A DNA stretch of 64,000 bases from Linaria vulgaris. Taxonomy: Eukaryota; Streptophyta; Magnoliopsida; Lamiales; Plantaginaceae. Location: assembly GCA_948329865.1 (NCBI GenBank), contig OX415254.1:61317059-61381058 (forward strand). The letters are read 5' to 3'. Below are positions 11,501-23,121 of the stretch, in pieces (the first letter of the stretch is position 1; each line of letters opens with the position of its first letter). The position numbers and the translations under genes are program-made. The notes under the pieces are model-generated. The model saw only the letters and a list, made by a program, of their open reading frames with translations. It was not told the DNA's origin and ran no database searches.

Positions 11501-13356
11501 TTAGAGAAACTGAAATAGCTCACAACAAGAGAGTGTTAGATTATAGTTCTAGAGAAAGCAGAACATCCACTTCAGAATAGACTTCAGATTAAGGTGAAGT
11601 TTGATGATCATATTGGACATAATGCTGGAAATACCTAGGATCAAGATGGTCGTTGGCTGATAAATAATGAAGACCAGACTGAGGATGATATTGATGATGA
11701 ATGTGCTCAAATAGATGATCACCATGATGTTCAAAACAATTATATGCTGACAAAAGACAGAGGAAGGAGTGAAATTAGAGCACCTAACAGATATGGTTAT
11801 GCTGATTTGATGGCTTATTCATTTGTAGCTGCCAGTGAGTTACTTGAAGAAGAACCAAAGCACTACGATGAGGCAATATCCAGGAAAGATAAGCATAGAT
11901 GGATTAAAGCAATGAATGAACAGATGAACTCTCTGAAGATCAACAAAACCTGGGAACTGATAGAGAAGCCTACTAATTCCAGACTTGTCAGTTGGAAATG
12001 GATCTTTAAGAAGAAACATGGTATTCCAGGTGTTGAAGAGAATATATTCAAAGCTAGATTGGTGCTCAGGGGTTTCACTCAGAGAGAAGGTATTGATTAT
12101 AATGATATATTCTCACCAGTGGTGAAACACATATCATCAAGATATTGTTGGCTCTAGTTGCTAATATTGATTTGGAACTTGAGCAAATGGATGTTAAGAC
12201 ACACTTCTTATACAAAGAGTTGGATGCGTTTTTACTTATGAAGCAACCTGAGGGGTATGAGGTCAGTGGGAAGGAGAACTATGTCTGCAAGATGCATAAA
12301 TCCCTTTTATGATCTGAAATAGTCTCCAAGGCAGTGGAATAAGAGATTTGATGACTTTCTGAGGAAGTTCAGCTATATAAGAAGTATATTTGATAACTTT
12401 GTATACTTTAAGTACTTAGCAAGGAGCAAGTTTGTTGTGCTGTTTCTTTATGTAGATGGTATTCTGTAAATCAGCAACAACAAACAACAAGTATCACAAA
12501 TAGTGAGTTTAAAATGAAATATCTTGGACCAACTTCAAGGATACTAGGTGTGGAAATTCAGAGAGATTGAAGCAGGAGGTTGTTGTACCTCTCACGGGAA
12601 GGGTACCTAAAGATTTTTTTTGAAAAACTTGGTATGCAAGATGCAAATTCAGCGACTACTCCTCTGTCACAACAATTTAAGCTAAGTATTGAACAACCTC
12701 CTAAGACTGATGATGACAAGAAATATATATATGGAAGGCATTCCATATGCAAATGCAGTAGGCTCACTGATGTATGTTATGGTATGTACAAGGACTGACT
12801 TTGCCTATTCAGTGAGCATTATCAGCAGATTCATGTCAAACTCTGGAAAGATACACTGACGGGCCTTAAAATGGGTTTTGAGGTATATCAAAGGGACTTT
12901 GGGTAAGCATCTGGTTTATGGTGGAGCAAGAAAGCATGATAAAGGGTCCATAGTAGTTGACGGCCACGTGGACTACGATTATGAAGGTTGCCTTGACATC
13001 ATATAGTCATTAGCTGGCTACATATTTACTGCACTTGGAACAACAGTCAGCTGGAAAGCAAGTTTACAGAAGGTTGTTGCTCTATCAACAACTAAAGCTG
13101 AGTATATTGCTTTAGCAGAGGCTATGAAGGAAGCTCTGTGGTTGGAAGGCATGTACAAAGAGTTGAGGATTCAGGAATATGTTAACAATGTGACAACCAA
13201 AGTGTCATAGATGCGTCCAAAATTCAAATGTATCATGAGAGAACTAAGTATGCGGATATTAAGCTCCATTTTGTGAGGGATATGGCTGCTAAAGGGTTAG
13301 TGAAGATATGCAAGGCGCCTATTGATCATAATCATTCAGACATGATCACAAAGGTG
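11501..13356 (+). pseudogene. Element A reverse transcriptase and RNase H, degenerate
   Basis: The best stretch, 11,744-12,157, encodes KHRWIKAMNEQMNSL, SWKWIFKKKHGIPGVEE, KARLVLRGFTQREGIDY and FSPVVKH, the start of a Tork-lineage copia RT. Then come frameshifted pieces (LEQMDVKT, KQPEGYEVSGKENYVCKMHK) and RNase H pieces ending in HERTKYADIKLHFVRDM and HSDMITKVLP, at which point Sirevirus B is inserted. The end of the frame and its 3' tail resume at 24,028. Confidence 0.75.
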
Positions 13357-13361
13357 CTTCC

Positions 13362-14252
13362 TGAAAGTGCAGGTTTTCTGGAATCAATGTTAGACAGTGA
13401 AATGTTAGACGATGTTGAGTTAACATTGAAAGCCGAGAGCTTGTGCGAAAACTGTTCTTTAGTTGCCAAAATTAAGTTTTGCCTTTATTCACATATTAAT
13501 CAAGTTCCACGGTTTTAGTTGTTTGTGTTTATGTCCAGGAAGTATCTTAAACATAAGGAAGAGCTATGGAAGATTCCTTACTTGAAGTTTCCATAATTCA
13601 AGCTAAGTTGAATAGTCAACTCACACGCTTTCAAAAGAAGGAAACAAGTTAGCTGTTCTCTGCGACGCGATTCTTTCCAGGATTCTGTGAATTGAAGAAG
13701 ATGTGTTACCTTGTTAAATCGGGAACAATGAAAACACATTCTCAGGAAAGATTTGAAGTTCACAAAGAAGGCAAATTTCAACAAGGAAACAACAAGAGTT
13801 ACCAAAACTGTGAACAACACATCTTGGCGTTCAAGACTCAAGAAATCTATAAAAGATGTGAAGTTCATCAAGATGAAGACAAGACAATCGTGCCAATAAT
13901 CCGAGAGATTAATTATTCTTTGTATTGTCTTTGTCTTGTTTTGTGAAATTTTTGTATCAACTGCTTAATTCTAGTTCATAGAAGTTAAGTAGTTCTTACT
14001 TGTCTGCTTCGTTGAGTCCGATCAACAAAGAGCGTGGGTGAATTGTTGTGAGGAACGTTTGATAAAACCTTTATGGTTATTTGGCCTAAGGCTCGGAAGT
14101 TTTTAATAATATTGAAAACTTCTTAAAATTATATCTTCTTGTGTTCTTACTTCCACTGCACATTATTATTATCAAGACGATCAAAATAGAGTTAAGGCAA
14201 TTCCAGCTTAACTCTCAAAAGTGTTGTGTCAATCCACGGTCCTACAATTTCA
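13362..14252 (+). repeat. 5' LTR of Sirevirus B
   Basis: It begins TGAAAGTGCAGG and ends CTACAATTTCA (TG...CA), 891 bp. A TATA box TATAAAAG lies at 13,848-13,855 and is the likely start region of the element transcript. A palindrome GATGTTGAGTTAACATT sits at 13,411-13,427. Compared with the 3' LTR it lacks the 13-base segment around GGGATAACATTG. Confidence 0.92.
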
Positions 14253-14254
14253 AT

Positions 14255-14267
14255 TGGCGTCAGAGCC
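14255..14267 (+). other. Primer-binding site of element B
   Basis: TGGCGTCAGAGCC lies three bases after the LTR. It differs at two positions from TGGTATCAGAGCC in element D, the canonical complement of initiator tRNA-Met used by plant copia elements. Confidence 0.8.
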
Positions 14268-14308
14268 AAACACCGACTACACTGGTGGTTTGGAGGTGAT
14301 ACAACACC

Positions 14309-17300
14309 ATGGACAATGTCAATCCTAACACCAACATGATTCCAGTTTTGGATGGCTCCAATTATGCATATTGGAAGATCAGGATGAGGTCTCACATCAA
14401 AGCTATTGATATTCGAGCCTGGCAATCCGTGATCAATGGATACTCTCTTCCAACATTACCAAGAGATGGTGAAGGTGATCTAGTTCCAAAACCAGAAGCA
14501 GACTGGACAGCAGCAGAGGTAAGTCTCTATAACTCTAATGAAAAAGCTCTTAATGCTATCTTTAGTTGGGTTAATCATCACATGTTCAAGTTAATCCAGA
14601 ATTGTACAAAAGCCAAACATGCTTGGGATATACTTGAATTACATTGTGAAGGAGATTCTGCTGTTAAAGATTCTAAATATAAACAACTGCTTTTGCAATC
14701 TGAAAAACTTGAGATGGGTGAAGATGAAAGTGTTGACAGTTATTTTGAGAAAATTCTTGATATTGCTAACTAATGTGAAAACCTAGGTTTTGCTATGACT
14801 AATCAAGAAATGGTTTATAAAGCTATGAGAACACTGTCATCTAAATTTGCTCTCAAGAAAATTGCAATGAGTGAATCTAGAAACCTTGCTAATCTACAGT
14901 TTCAAGTCTTGATGAATACTCTTAGAGAATTTGAGATGGAGCTTGCCTCACAACCTAGCAAACATAGGGCTGTTGCTTTAAGAGGTTCAAATCTTAACAA
15001 TGAAAGTGATGATGATTTTGAAATAATTTCTTCAAATTATAGGAAAATTACTAAGAAGTTCAATAAGTTGAATCTTAAAGGAAAAGGTAAAGAAAAGAAC
15101 CTTAGTAATAGTTCCCCAGGTTATAAGAAATTACCTCATAAGTTTGTGAAGTACATGGCATCAGAACCTACTCCTTTAGAAGCTGATAAGTTAAAAGACG
15201 TTCAATGTTTTGAATGTAAAGGATATGGTCATATGGCTAATGAATGTGCTAACACTCTTAGAAAAAGAGGAAATTCTCATTGGGTTTGTGTAGATGATTT
15301 CAATGAAGATGACTTTAGTTCTGGAGAAGCTGAAGAACAATCAGAAGAGGTTCAAACTGCTGCGCTACTCACTCAGATTGACTGGATGCCAGAAGACTCC
15401 CTAAACTGCTTCGGATCTCAATGTTATCCCAACATTCAGGATCCAACATCAGAACAGGAGACCTTCTTTGCAGATTGGGATGAATATGATACTGATTCTG
15501 AACCTTATCTTGCGTTCTACTTTGATGAATCTAACTTTGATTGTTTTCATGGCACAATGGATCTAGATGAAGAATATTTCTTTGAAGGTGAAATGTCCCA
15601 GGAGGAAATCATTGAAGACCTGAAGTCTATCTACCACAAACTGCTGCTTGAGAATCACAAATTCATCAAGAGCAACAAAAGCTTGAAGGAAGAGATTGGA
15701 TGCATGAAGGAGATGCTGAAACTGTATGAGAGAGACCTTGACAAAACTGAGGCTGAGCTGAAAGAGGTAAAGGTAAAATTAGATAATGTTGAACAAACCA
15801 TTGACAAATGGAACTCTTCTACATCTCTGCTTGATGAAGTGCTGAGTATGGGAAATCAAGGTAAAAATGGTTTGGGCTATGTTGAAAAACCTCCCTCTGA
15901 AGATGATAATTCTGCCTATTTGAAAGCTGGTTTTATCAAGGAAAGCAATAACTTGAGTTGTGAAATCCCTTCCAATACTTTGAAAAAGCCTACTTTTATA
16001 TGTCAATATTGTTTTCAACCTGGTCACATTAAGCCTTATTGTAAAAAATATAAAATTGTGATTGAGAAGAAAACAGTAATTAATTGCAATACCAATATTA
16101 GGAGAACCTCTGATCTGAATGTTATCCCAACATTAGGTAACAAAGCTGAAGGACATAAAAATAGAACTTGGATTGGAAAGTTAAAAACTCCTAAGGTTAA
16201 AATTGTTTGCAATGTTGTCTTTTCTGCTGTTTACTCCAACCTTGCAGGTAAGTGGTATTTTGACAGTGGATGCTCAAGGCACATGACTGGAAACATTGAC
16301 AACCTGAAAGAGGTAATACCTTTGACTGTTGGAACAGTTACCTATGGAGGAGGCACAAAAGGGAAAATCATTGGAAAAAGAGTACTGGATGTTGAAGGAT
16401 TTCCACCACTCAAGGATGTGTTGTTGGTTGAAGGATTGAAAGCAAATTTAATTAGCATAAGTCAACTTTGTGATGATAACTTGCTAGTTACTTTTGATAA
16501 AAGTTCATGTGATGTGTTTAATAGTGACAATGTCCGTGTCATGACAGGTACAAGATCAAAGGATAATTGCTATCTTGCTCAAGATGAAGCAGAATGCTAC
16601 CATGCCAAGGTAGATGAATCTGTCATGTGGCACAAGAAGTTAGGACATTTGCACTATAGAAATCTGGAGAAACTACAGAAGTTAGAGGCTGTAAGAGGAC
16701 CACCTAAGTTGACTAGCCCAGGTAAAATTATTTGTGAAGACTGCCTGAAAGGTAAACAAACAAAAGTTGTCCATCCACCACTTCAGGTACAGAGTACTAA
16801 CCCTAGAACTAATAAGTGCTTTGATTTGCTACACATGGATCTCATGGGTCCTATTGAGGTTAGTAGCCTGAATGGTAAGAAGTATGCTTTTGTTATTGTT
16901 GATGATTTTTCAAGATATACATGGATTAAGTTTTTGAAAGAAAAATCAGAGGCATTCAACACATTCAAGATTTTGCATGCTAGTATTAAGAATCTCTATG
17001 GTACTTCTGTAGGAAGAATTAGGTCTGACCATGGAAAGGAGTTTGAAAATGTAAGCTTTGCTAATTTCTGTGAATCTAAAGGCATTTTCCATGAGTTTTC
17101 AGCACCTAAGACACCTCAGCAAAATGGAATTGCTGAGAGGAAGAAATAGAACACTTCAAGAGATGGCTACAGTTATGTTGAATTCTAAAAACCTATCTAA
17201 GAAACTCTGGGTTGAAGCTTTGAATATTGCATGTCATATTAGTAATAGAGTTTATCTTAGACCTGGTACTACTATAACACCTTATGAAATCTTGAAGGGT

Positions 17301-19397
17301 TCAAAACCAACAGTAGCACACTTTCATTAATTTGGTATTAACTGCTATTTGCTAAAAGATAGAGATTATTTGAGCAAATTTGATCCCAAAAGTGAAAAGT
17401 GTATATTTGTTGGATATTCTCCTAATAGTGCTGCTTTCAGGGTCTACAATCCAAGATTGCATACAGTTCAAGAATCAGTGAATGTCATTTTTGATGATTT
17501 AACTGTTTCTACAGGTACTGAAGAAGTCACTGGTTCAGATGTTACTCCAACATTGGACTCAACATTGAACACAGACGCTGGAGATGCTGAATTGGAAACT
17601 AGAACAAATGTTGACTTAACACCAGAAACCCCCAATGTTAGGCCAACATCGGTGCTGTCAGATTCTGAAGATGAAGTGGTTCATGTATCCAGAAGAGATC
17701 CCCCTCTTAGAATACAAAGAGATCATCCAGCCTCTCAAGTAATTGGACAAATTACTGAAAGAGTTAGAACACGCAACAAAGAAATGGTCAATTACAAGGA
17801 TATGGCTAAATTGTGTGTTTGCATGTCTTCTTCATGTACTATTGATAATGCGTCTTGTTTTGTTTCCTCCATTGAACCTAAGAATGTAACTGAAGCCCTT
17901 AAGGATAGTTACTGGATTAATGCCATGCAAGAAGAACTCTTACAATTCACCAAAAACAGAGTTTGGAATATAGTACCTAGGCCATCACATGTGAATGTAA
18001 TAGGTATAAAATGGATTTTCAAAAATAAAACTGATGAGAATGGTGTAATTATGAGGAACAAAGCTAGGTTGGTTGCACAAGGTTATACTCATGTAGAAGG
18101 TATAGACTTTGATGAGACTTTTGCTCCAGTAGCTAGGATTGAATCAATTAGATTACTTCTTGCTATTGCTTGCTGTCTTAGGATTAAACTTTACCAAATG
18201 GATGTTAAAGGTGCATTTCTTAATGGTTTAATTGACAAAGAGGTTTATGTAGAACAACCTAAAGGCGTTGCTAACCCTAAACATCCTGACCATGTATACA
18301 AACTTGAGAAGGCTTTGTATGGCTTAAAACAGGCTCCTAGAGCTTGGTATGAGAGGTTAACTGATTTTCTGTTAGGCCTAGGTTTCAATAGAGGAGATGG
18401 AGATAGAACCTTGTTTGTCCTTAGAAAAAGCTCTGATATATGCATTGCTCAAATTTATGTGGATGATATTGCATTTGGCTCTACTAACAAGTCTACCTTA
18501 GACAAGTTTGTTGAGTCTATGCCAGGAACATTTGAGATGAGCATGATTGGTGAGCTCAACTACTTTCTGGGACTACAAGTTAAGCAGCTGGAGAATGGTA
18601 TCTTCCTAAACCAGGATAAGTATGCAAGGAATCTGGTGAAGAGATTTGAGCTACAAGAGTCTAAGCCTTACAAAACTCCTATGTCCTCTTCAGTGAAGAT
18701 AACAAAAGATGGCACTGGCAGCAATGTTGACCCAACATTGTACAGATCCATGATTGGTAGTTTGCTATATCTCTCTGCCTCTAGACCTGACATCATGTTT
18801 TCAGTATGTGTTTGTGCTAGGTACCAAGCTGAGCCAAGGCAATCTCACTTGATTGCTGTGAAGAGGATTCTTAGATATATCTCTGGAACTTCACCTTTAG
18901 GCATTTGGTACTCTTATGACACTAACACTAACTTGGTTGGTTTCAGTGACTCTGACTGGGCAGGTGATGTGGATGACAGGAAATCCACAAGTGGGGGCTG
19001 TTTTTATTTGGGGAATAATTTGGTCTCCTGGTATAGCAAGAAGCAGAACTGTGTTTCATTATCAACTGCTGAATCAGAATATGTAGCAGCTGGCAGCTGT
19101 GTTACCCAACTTGTGTGGCTCAAACACATGCTTTCAGATTATGGGCTAGATAGTGATACACTTCTCATGTTCTGTGACAATCTAAGTGCCATAAATATCT
19201 CTAGGAATCATGTCCAACATTCTAGAACTAAGCATATAGACATAAGGCATCATTTCCTAAGAGATATGGTAGAGGACAAAGTGATCAACATTGAACATAT
19301 TGAGACAACAAATCAGCTTGCTGATATGTTTACAAAACCTTTAGATAGTGAGAGATTCTCCAGCTTGAGGAAATCTCTTGGCATGTGCAATATGTGA
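14309..19397 (+). pseudogene. Element B gag-pol polyprotein, three breaks
   Basis: Gag starts at 14,309 (LDGSNYAYWKIRMRSHIKA). A first zinc knuckle CFECKGYGHMANEC is near 15,206, an acidic segment follows, a coiled coil lies at about 15,600-15,800, and a second knuckle CQYCFQPGHIKPYC is near 16,001. The protease motif WYFDSGCSRHMTG is near 16,254, the integrase zinc domain (WHKKLGHLH...CEDCLKGK) from 16,627 and the core (HMDLMGP, RSDHGKEF, TPQQNGIAER) to 17,330. Reverse transcriptase (KWIFKNK, QMDVKGAFLNG, YVDDIAFGSTN) covers about 17,925-18,650 and RNase H (SDSDWAGDVDDRKSTSG, STAESEYVAA) ends at 19,397. The breaks are an in-frame TAA at 14,771, a one-base insertion near 17,140 and an in-frame TAA at 17,328. 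Everything else is open, so inactivation is recent. Confidence 0.92.
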
Positions 19398-20915
19398 AAA
19401 TGTTGAGGAAACCAGTGTTGTCATAACACCACTGACTAGCACTGGTATATTGGTTGTGGTGTAGTAGGTATTCTGTTGTTATTCCTTTGTTGAGTTTATT
19501 TCCTTGTGAGTCTCATTTCATCTGTGTTTTGTCATATTTGGTTTGTGTGGTTGAACTTTTTGATTAACAACTCTTTCTAGTTATCAGTTTCACATCTTTG
19601 GTTTTGAAAAAGTAATAAAACTCTTCTGTTTGTCTGAGGTTGTGATTGCCTAACATATGGAGAAGCTGAGGTACACAAAGTTCACTACTTTGATGTCTAT
19701 TCAGTTGTGTCTTATTCATATTGGAAGGTATACAGGACATGTGGTGAAGCTGGGGTGCATGATGTTGACAGCTTCAGTGTTACTCAGTTGTGCTTATTTA
19801 CATATTCCTGTTTGTTTGGCGAATGAACACATGAGGGTGATCCTTTCTAGTAGGGTGTTTGAGGTTTCGATTTCTTACATTTAGTAGCATTGATCACTTG
19901 GTGATTCTCTTGAATGCAGGTTGGTTGGGGTGCATGATAAATGAATTGGGGTGTTGGGGTGCATGATAAATGAATTGCCAACATTCAAGGCCTTTGTACT
20001 TGCCTAACTTGCTGCTGTTAATGTTGTTACTGGGGTGTGTGGAGTTCAGGCTGCCCTCATTCAGTTGTGACATTAGCTTTGTGTTTAGCAACCTTCAGTT
20101 TTTGGTTCAGATGAGTTATGAAAATAATAAAGATTATAAAGAGATGTGATTGTGCTGGTTCGAGAAGTTCTTCATAAGTGTGTACCATCTGCCTATTTGA
20201 CATTACATTGTTGCATTCATATAGAACTGCATTGTTTACTTTCTTGTTTGTGAGTTGTGTCGGTCTAGGCTTAGGGGGAGTATAATTCATGTGTTGAGGC
20301 ATATAATTTGGGTGACATACTACAGGTGACACACTGTTCTATGACTTTCTATGCTGTGGAAGTGAATTGTTCCTTGAATTCATAACTGCTTATCTCTGTG
20401 TGTTTCTTGTTATATGTGTTCCTTACTCATGATTTTGATCTGAACAATATGTCTGAGGTACTCACTTGCTACATTGGTTAAGTGTCAGATGTATTTTTGG
20501 ATGTATCTCAAGCTCTCACATGAATTTGCCTTGGTGAAGCCTGTACCTCCACCTCGGTTTTGAATGTTATTGAATGTTATCCCAACATTGTGCACACTCA
20601 CAGGTCAACATTGAAAACAAGAACTTATAAGTTTTCAGTTTTTTTTGAAAACCGCTCTGGTTAACTGTTTATTAAACATCAAAGCATGTGCGCGGGAAAA
20701 CATAGTGGGAAAGTTTTACTTGGCTCAAATTTGGTAACTGCCCACTAACATTCATTCTCTTTCCTTAATTCACGACTAATTCAAAAATCAAAACCCTATT
20801 TTCCTTGTTTATGCTTGCAAGATTATTATTTGTGCTTAAACTGCAAAATTACTTTCTCTACTCTCTAATTCTCTCAATTTTCTCTGCAAATTCTCACAAA
20901 TCTTCTTCACTAACA
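19398..20915 (+). other. Element B spacer between pol and the post-pol frame
   Basis: No convincing coding sequence is seen in 1.5 kb. The spacer holds a palindrome AGTGTTGTCATAACACC 17 bases after the pol stop (19,414-19,430), another at 20,573-20,589, a 24-base direct repeat around TTGGGGTGCATGATAAATGA (19,923-19,978) and a polypurine-like AGGGGGAG near 20,272. The last 270 bases, with pyrimidine-rich CTCTAATTCTCTCAATTTTC, look like a promoter/5' leader for the downstream frame and are conserved in element C. Confidence 0.6.
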
Positions 20916-22664
20916 ATGGCAAGCAAGTCTCCCATGCAAACTCTTGCAGATGTTGCCCTAGAAAGTGAACCCACTGCTGCACACACTCGCTCACACACTA
21001 GAGGTGCTGCTGCAAAGACAGGTGAGGCTCATGTTGCTGCTAAGAGGAAGGCGATTCCCTATGTGCGACGAGAAAAGAAGACCAAACAGGGAGAATTGAC
21101 CTCCAATGTTGAGCCAACAGTGGAACCAACCACTCCCATCACCAATGAGCCTGAAACTGAGGTAAACACTGCTGAACCCATCCCTGAATTTGATACTGAT
21201 ATACCTGTTGAGGGGGAGGGTAGTGGCTCTGTTGAAAAATCTGTGGAGAAATCTGTGGATGTGTCTGTTGACAAGATGGTGAGAAAGTGGATTAGGGCTC
21301 AAAAGAAAAAGAGAAAAGGCAATGGGGAGAAATTAAAAAATATGTCTGAGTCTGCTAAGGCAAGGGCTGAGGCCAGGAAAAGACAGGCTGAGAGAACAGC
21401 TAGGAAGAGGGCTGCTGAGGATGAGAAGAAAGCTGAGGAAGAGAAGAAAGCAGCTGCTGCTGCTGAGAAAAAGAGGAAAAGAAAGCAAGTAATGGAAGAG
21501 GAAACTAAGGTGGTAGATGTTGAGGATAAGGAAGAAAAAGAGGAGAAGGAAGAGGAGACTGAGGAGGAGCAGGATGTTGCTGCTGATGTTGGGGCAACAT
21601 CAGGAACAGAGGAGTACACTGATGGGCTATATGTGGTCTACCCTGAGGATGAGGAGAACTGCTATTCTCCCTACTATCTCTCTCAAGAGTTGGAGAAGAA
21701 GTGGGATTCCTTCAAAAGAAGGGAGATTCACACTGAAAGAGCTATAAAGATGGCCAGTTTCAAAGAAAACAAAGTGATGGAATTGCTTGAGGCAAGAGAG
21801 CTGCAACAATCAGTGATGGAGCTGAGTGACTATGCTCATGAGATTGTTATGGAGTTCTACCTTAATCTCTCCAAATGGATAAGGGACTACAGATCTCCAA
21901 AATTTAGAAAGGCTTGGGTGAGGGGGAGAGTCTTCAACGTTGACCCCTACACCATCAACATGATATGTGGATTCCCTACTGCTGATGAATCTGAGGACCG
22001 CTACTATGATGATGTGATGGAAGACTTGACTGGAGGGTTGGTCAAAATCTGGAGAGATGCTCTGCCAACCACAAAACTCACCTCCCTGAGTGCTGTCTTG
22101 CACAAGATAGCTTGCTTCAACTGGCTGCCAAGCAAAAATTTCACTGTTTTGACTAAGGAATCAGCAATCTTAGTCTACAAAATCAAGAATGGGCTGGTAG
22201 TAAACATGGGGGAGAGGATTGTAAAGTCTATGTCTGAAGTTGCTGGAAGGAAGAATGGGATGCTGCCTTATCCCTCTCTCATCTGCAAAATCCTTGGCAG
22301 TCAAGGATTGAAGACAAGTGTGACTGTGGGCTGGAGGAAGAATGATACTGAACTGACAATTCTCCCAAGCTACTTGTCTGGATCAAGGGTGAGAGACCTT
22401 CCATGGAACCCAAAAGGAGTGGTGAGACCAAGGGTTGAAAAGAAGAAGGCTCAGGAGTTTGCTGGAACTTCAGTGCCTATGTCCAAGGAGGAAGATTGCA
22501 TGGTCATCACTTCTGCTTTTGTGGATCATATGCTGAACTGGTATAGGGGGCTGGTTGCTGACACTCAGAGGGAGATCGAGGAGAGGAAGGAACACCTCAA
22601 AGAGCTGGAGGACATTGTGAAAAATTTGGAGAAACTCCCTTCTTCACAAAAAGGGGGAGAGTAG
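20916..22664 (+). CDS. Element B post-pol reading frame (plant-transposon-protein-like, about 582 aa)
   Basis: Function is not known. It occupies the place of the envelope-like gene of some Sireviruses. Residues 1-130 are Ser/Thr/Glu-rich. About 130-235 is highly charged and helical with a basic KKRKRKQ that could direct nuclear import, and an acidic stretch follows. The C-terminal 330 residues are globular, with MEFYLNLSKWIRDYRSPKF, VRGRVFNVDPYTINMICGF and VLHKIACFNWLP. They resemble the domain annotated as 'putative plant transposon protein' (PF20167); this is from memory and unsearched. A coiled coil and SSQKGGE, read through a polypurine tract, end it. No confident membrane segment exists if translation starts at this ATG. 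The frame stays open another 35 codons upstream and is hydrophobic there, but the upstream ATG of B is GTG in element C, so I prefer MASKSPMQ. It is intact here and broken in C. Confidence 0.75.
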   Translation: MASKSPMQTLADVALESEPTAAHTRSHTRGAAAKTGEAHVAAKRKAIPYVRREKKTKQGELTSNVEPTVEPTTPITNEPETEVNTAEPIPEFDTDIPVEGEGSGSVEKSVEKSVDVSVDKMVRKWIRAQKKKRKGNGEKLKNMSESAKARAEARKRQAERTARKRAAEDEKKAEEEKKAAAAAEKKRKRKQVMEEETKVVDVEDKEEKEEKEEETEEEQDVAADVGATSGTEEYTDGLYVVYPEDEENCYSPYYLSQELEKKWDSFKRREIHTERAIKMASFKENKVMELLEARELQQSVMELSDYAHEIVMEFYLNLSKWIRDYRSPKFRKAWVRGRVFNVDPYTINMICGFPTADESEDRYYDDVMEDLTGGLVKIWRDALPTTKLTSLSAVLHKIACFNWLPSKNFTVLTKESAILVYKIKNGLVVNMGERIVKSMSEVAGRKNGMLPYPSLICKILGSQGLKTSVTVGWRKNDTELTILPSYLSGSRVRDLPWNPKGVVRPRVEKKKAQEFAGTSVPMSKEEDCMVITSAFVDHMLNWYRGLVADTQREIEERKEHLKELEDIVKNLEKLPSSQKGGE

Positions 22665-23121
22665 TTCCCAATTTTAATTTTAGTCTTCTAGTTTATGGTC
22701 TGTTTCTATGAACTGCTGGTACATTTTGGTTTTATTTGATCAAGGGATATGTCCTTGATATTTTAGCTATGGCATGTAAATCTAAGTACTGTTGTTGAAC
22801 TGCTCTAACTAACCTTAATTGCTAGTTCTTATGAATGAGCATTTTGAACTGTTTGTTTGGTTAACCTTTTATGCAGGAAACTTACTGGTTTCAATGTTGA
22901 GGCAACATTGATGAATGTTGAGGTCTGAACATGTGTACATATGTGAATGTAGTGATGACCTTAATGCTTGTCTTGGTTAATTTAACTTTGAATATGATAT
23001 CCTGTATTAAGGGGGAGCAGTTTAGTAGTTTAAGTTGTTTCTTGTTGATTATAACTTTCTGGATATAAGACTTGATTGGAACATGTATTAGTTTTGTGAA
23101 GAAAGGCAAAAAGGGGGAGAT
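22665..23121 (+). other. Element B 3' non-coding region with repeated polypurine tracts
   Basis: AAGGGGGAG occurs near 22,650, 23,009 and directly before the 3' LTR (AAAAAGGGGGAGATT at 23,109-23,122), the last being the functional PPT by position. A palindrome AATGTTGAGGCAACATT lies at 22,893-22,909. Multiple PPT copies are a described Sirevirus feature. Confidence 0.75.

Noticed and set aside
11549..11734. Ile-rich minus-strand frame
   Set aside because: It is antisense to the degenerate linker of element A; no support.
20811..20915. Signal-peptide-like hydrophobic N-terminus for the post-pol protein
   Set aside because: U-rich leader DNA naturally encodes Phe/Leu/Ser. In element C the matching ATG is GTG, so the internal ATG is preferred. 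I keep it only as an alternative.
20991..21619. Minus-strand open frames rich in Ser, Thr and Ala opposite the post-pol gene
   Set aside because: They are shadows of the Glu/Lys/Ala-rich sense frame; composition explains their openness. The same holds at 49,745-50,048 opposite element C.
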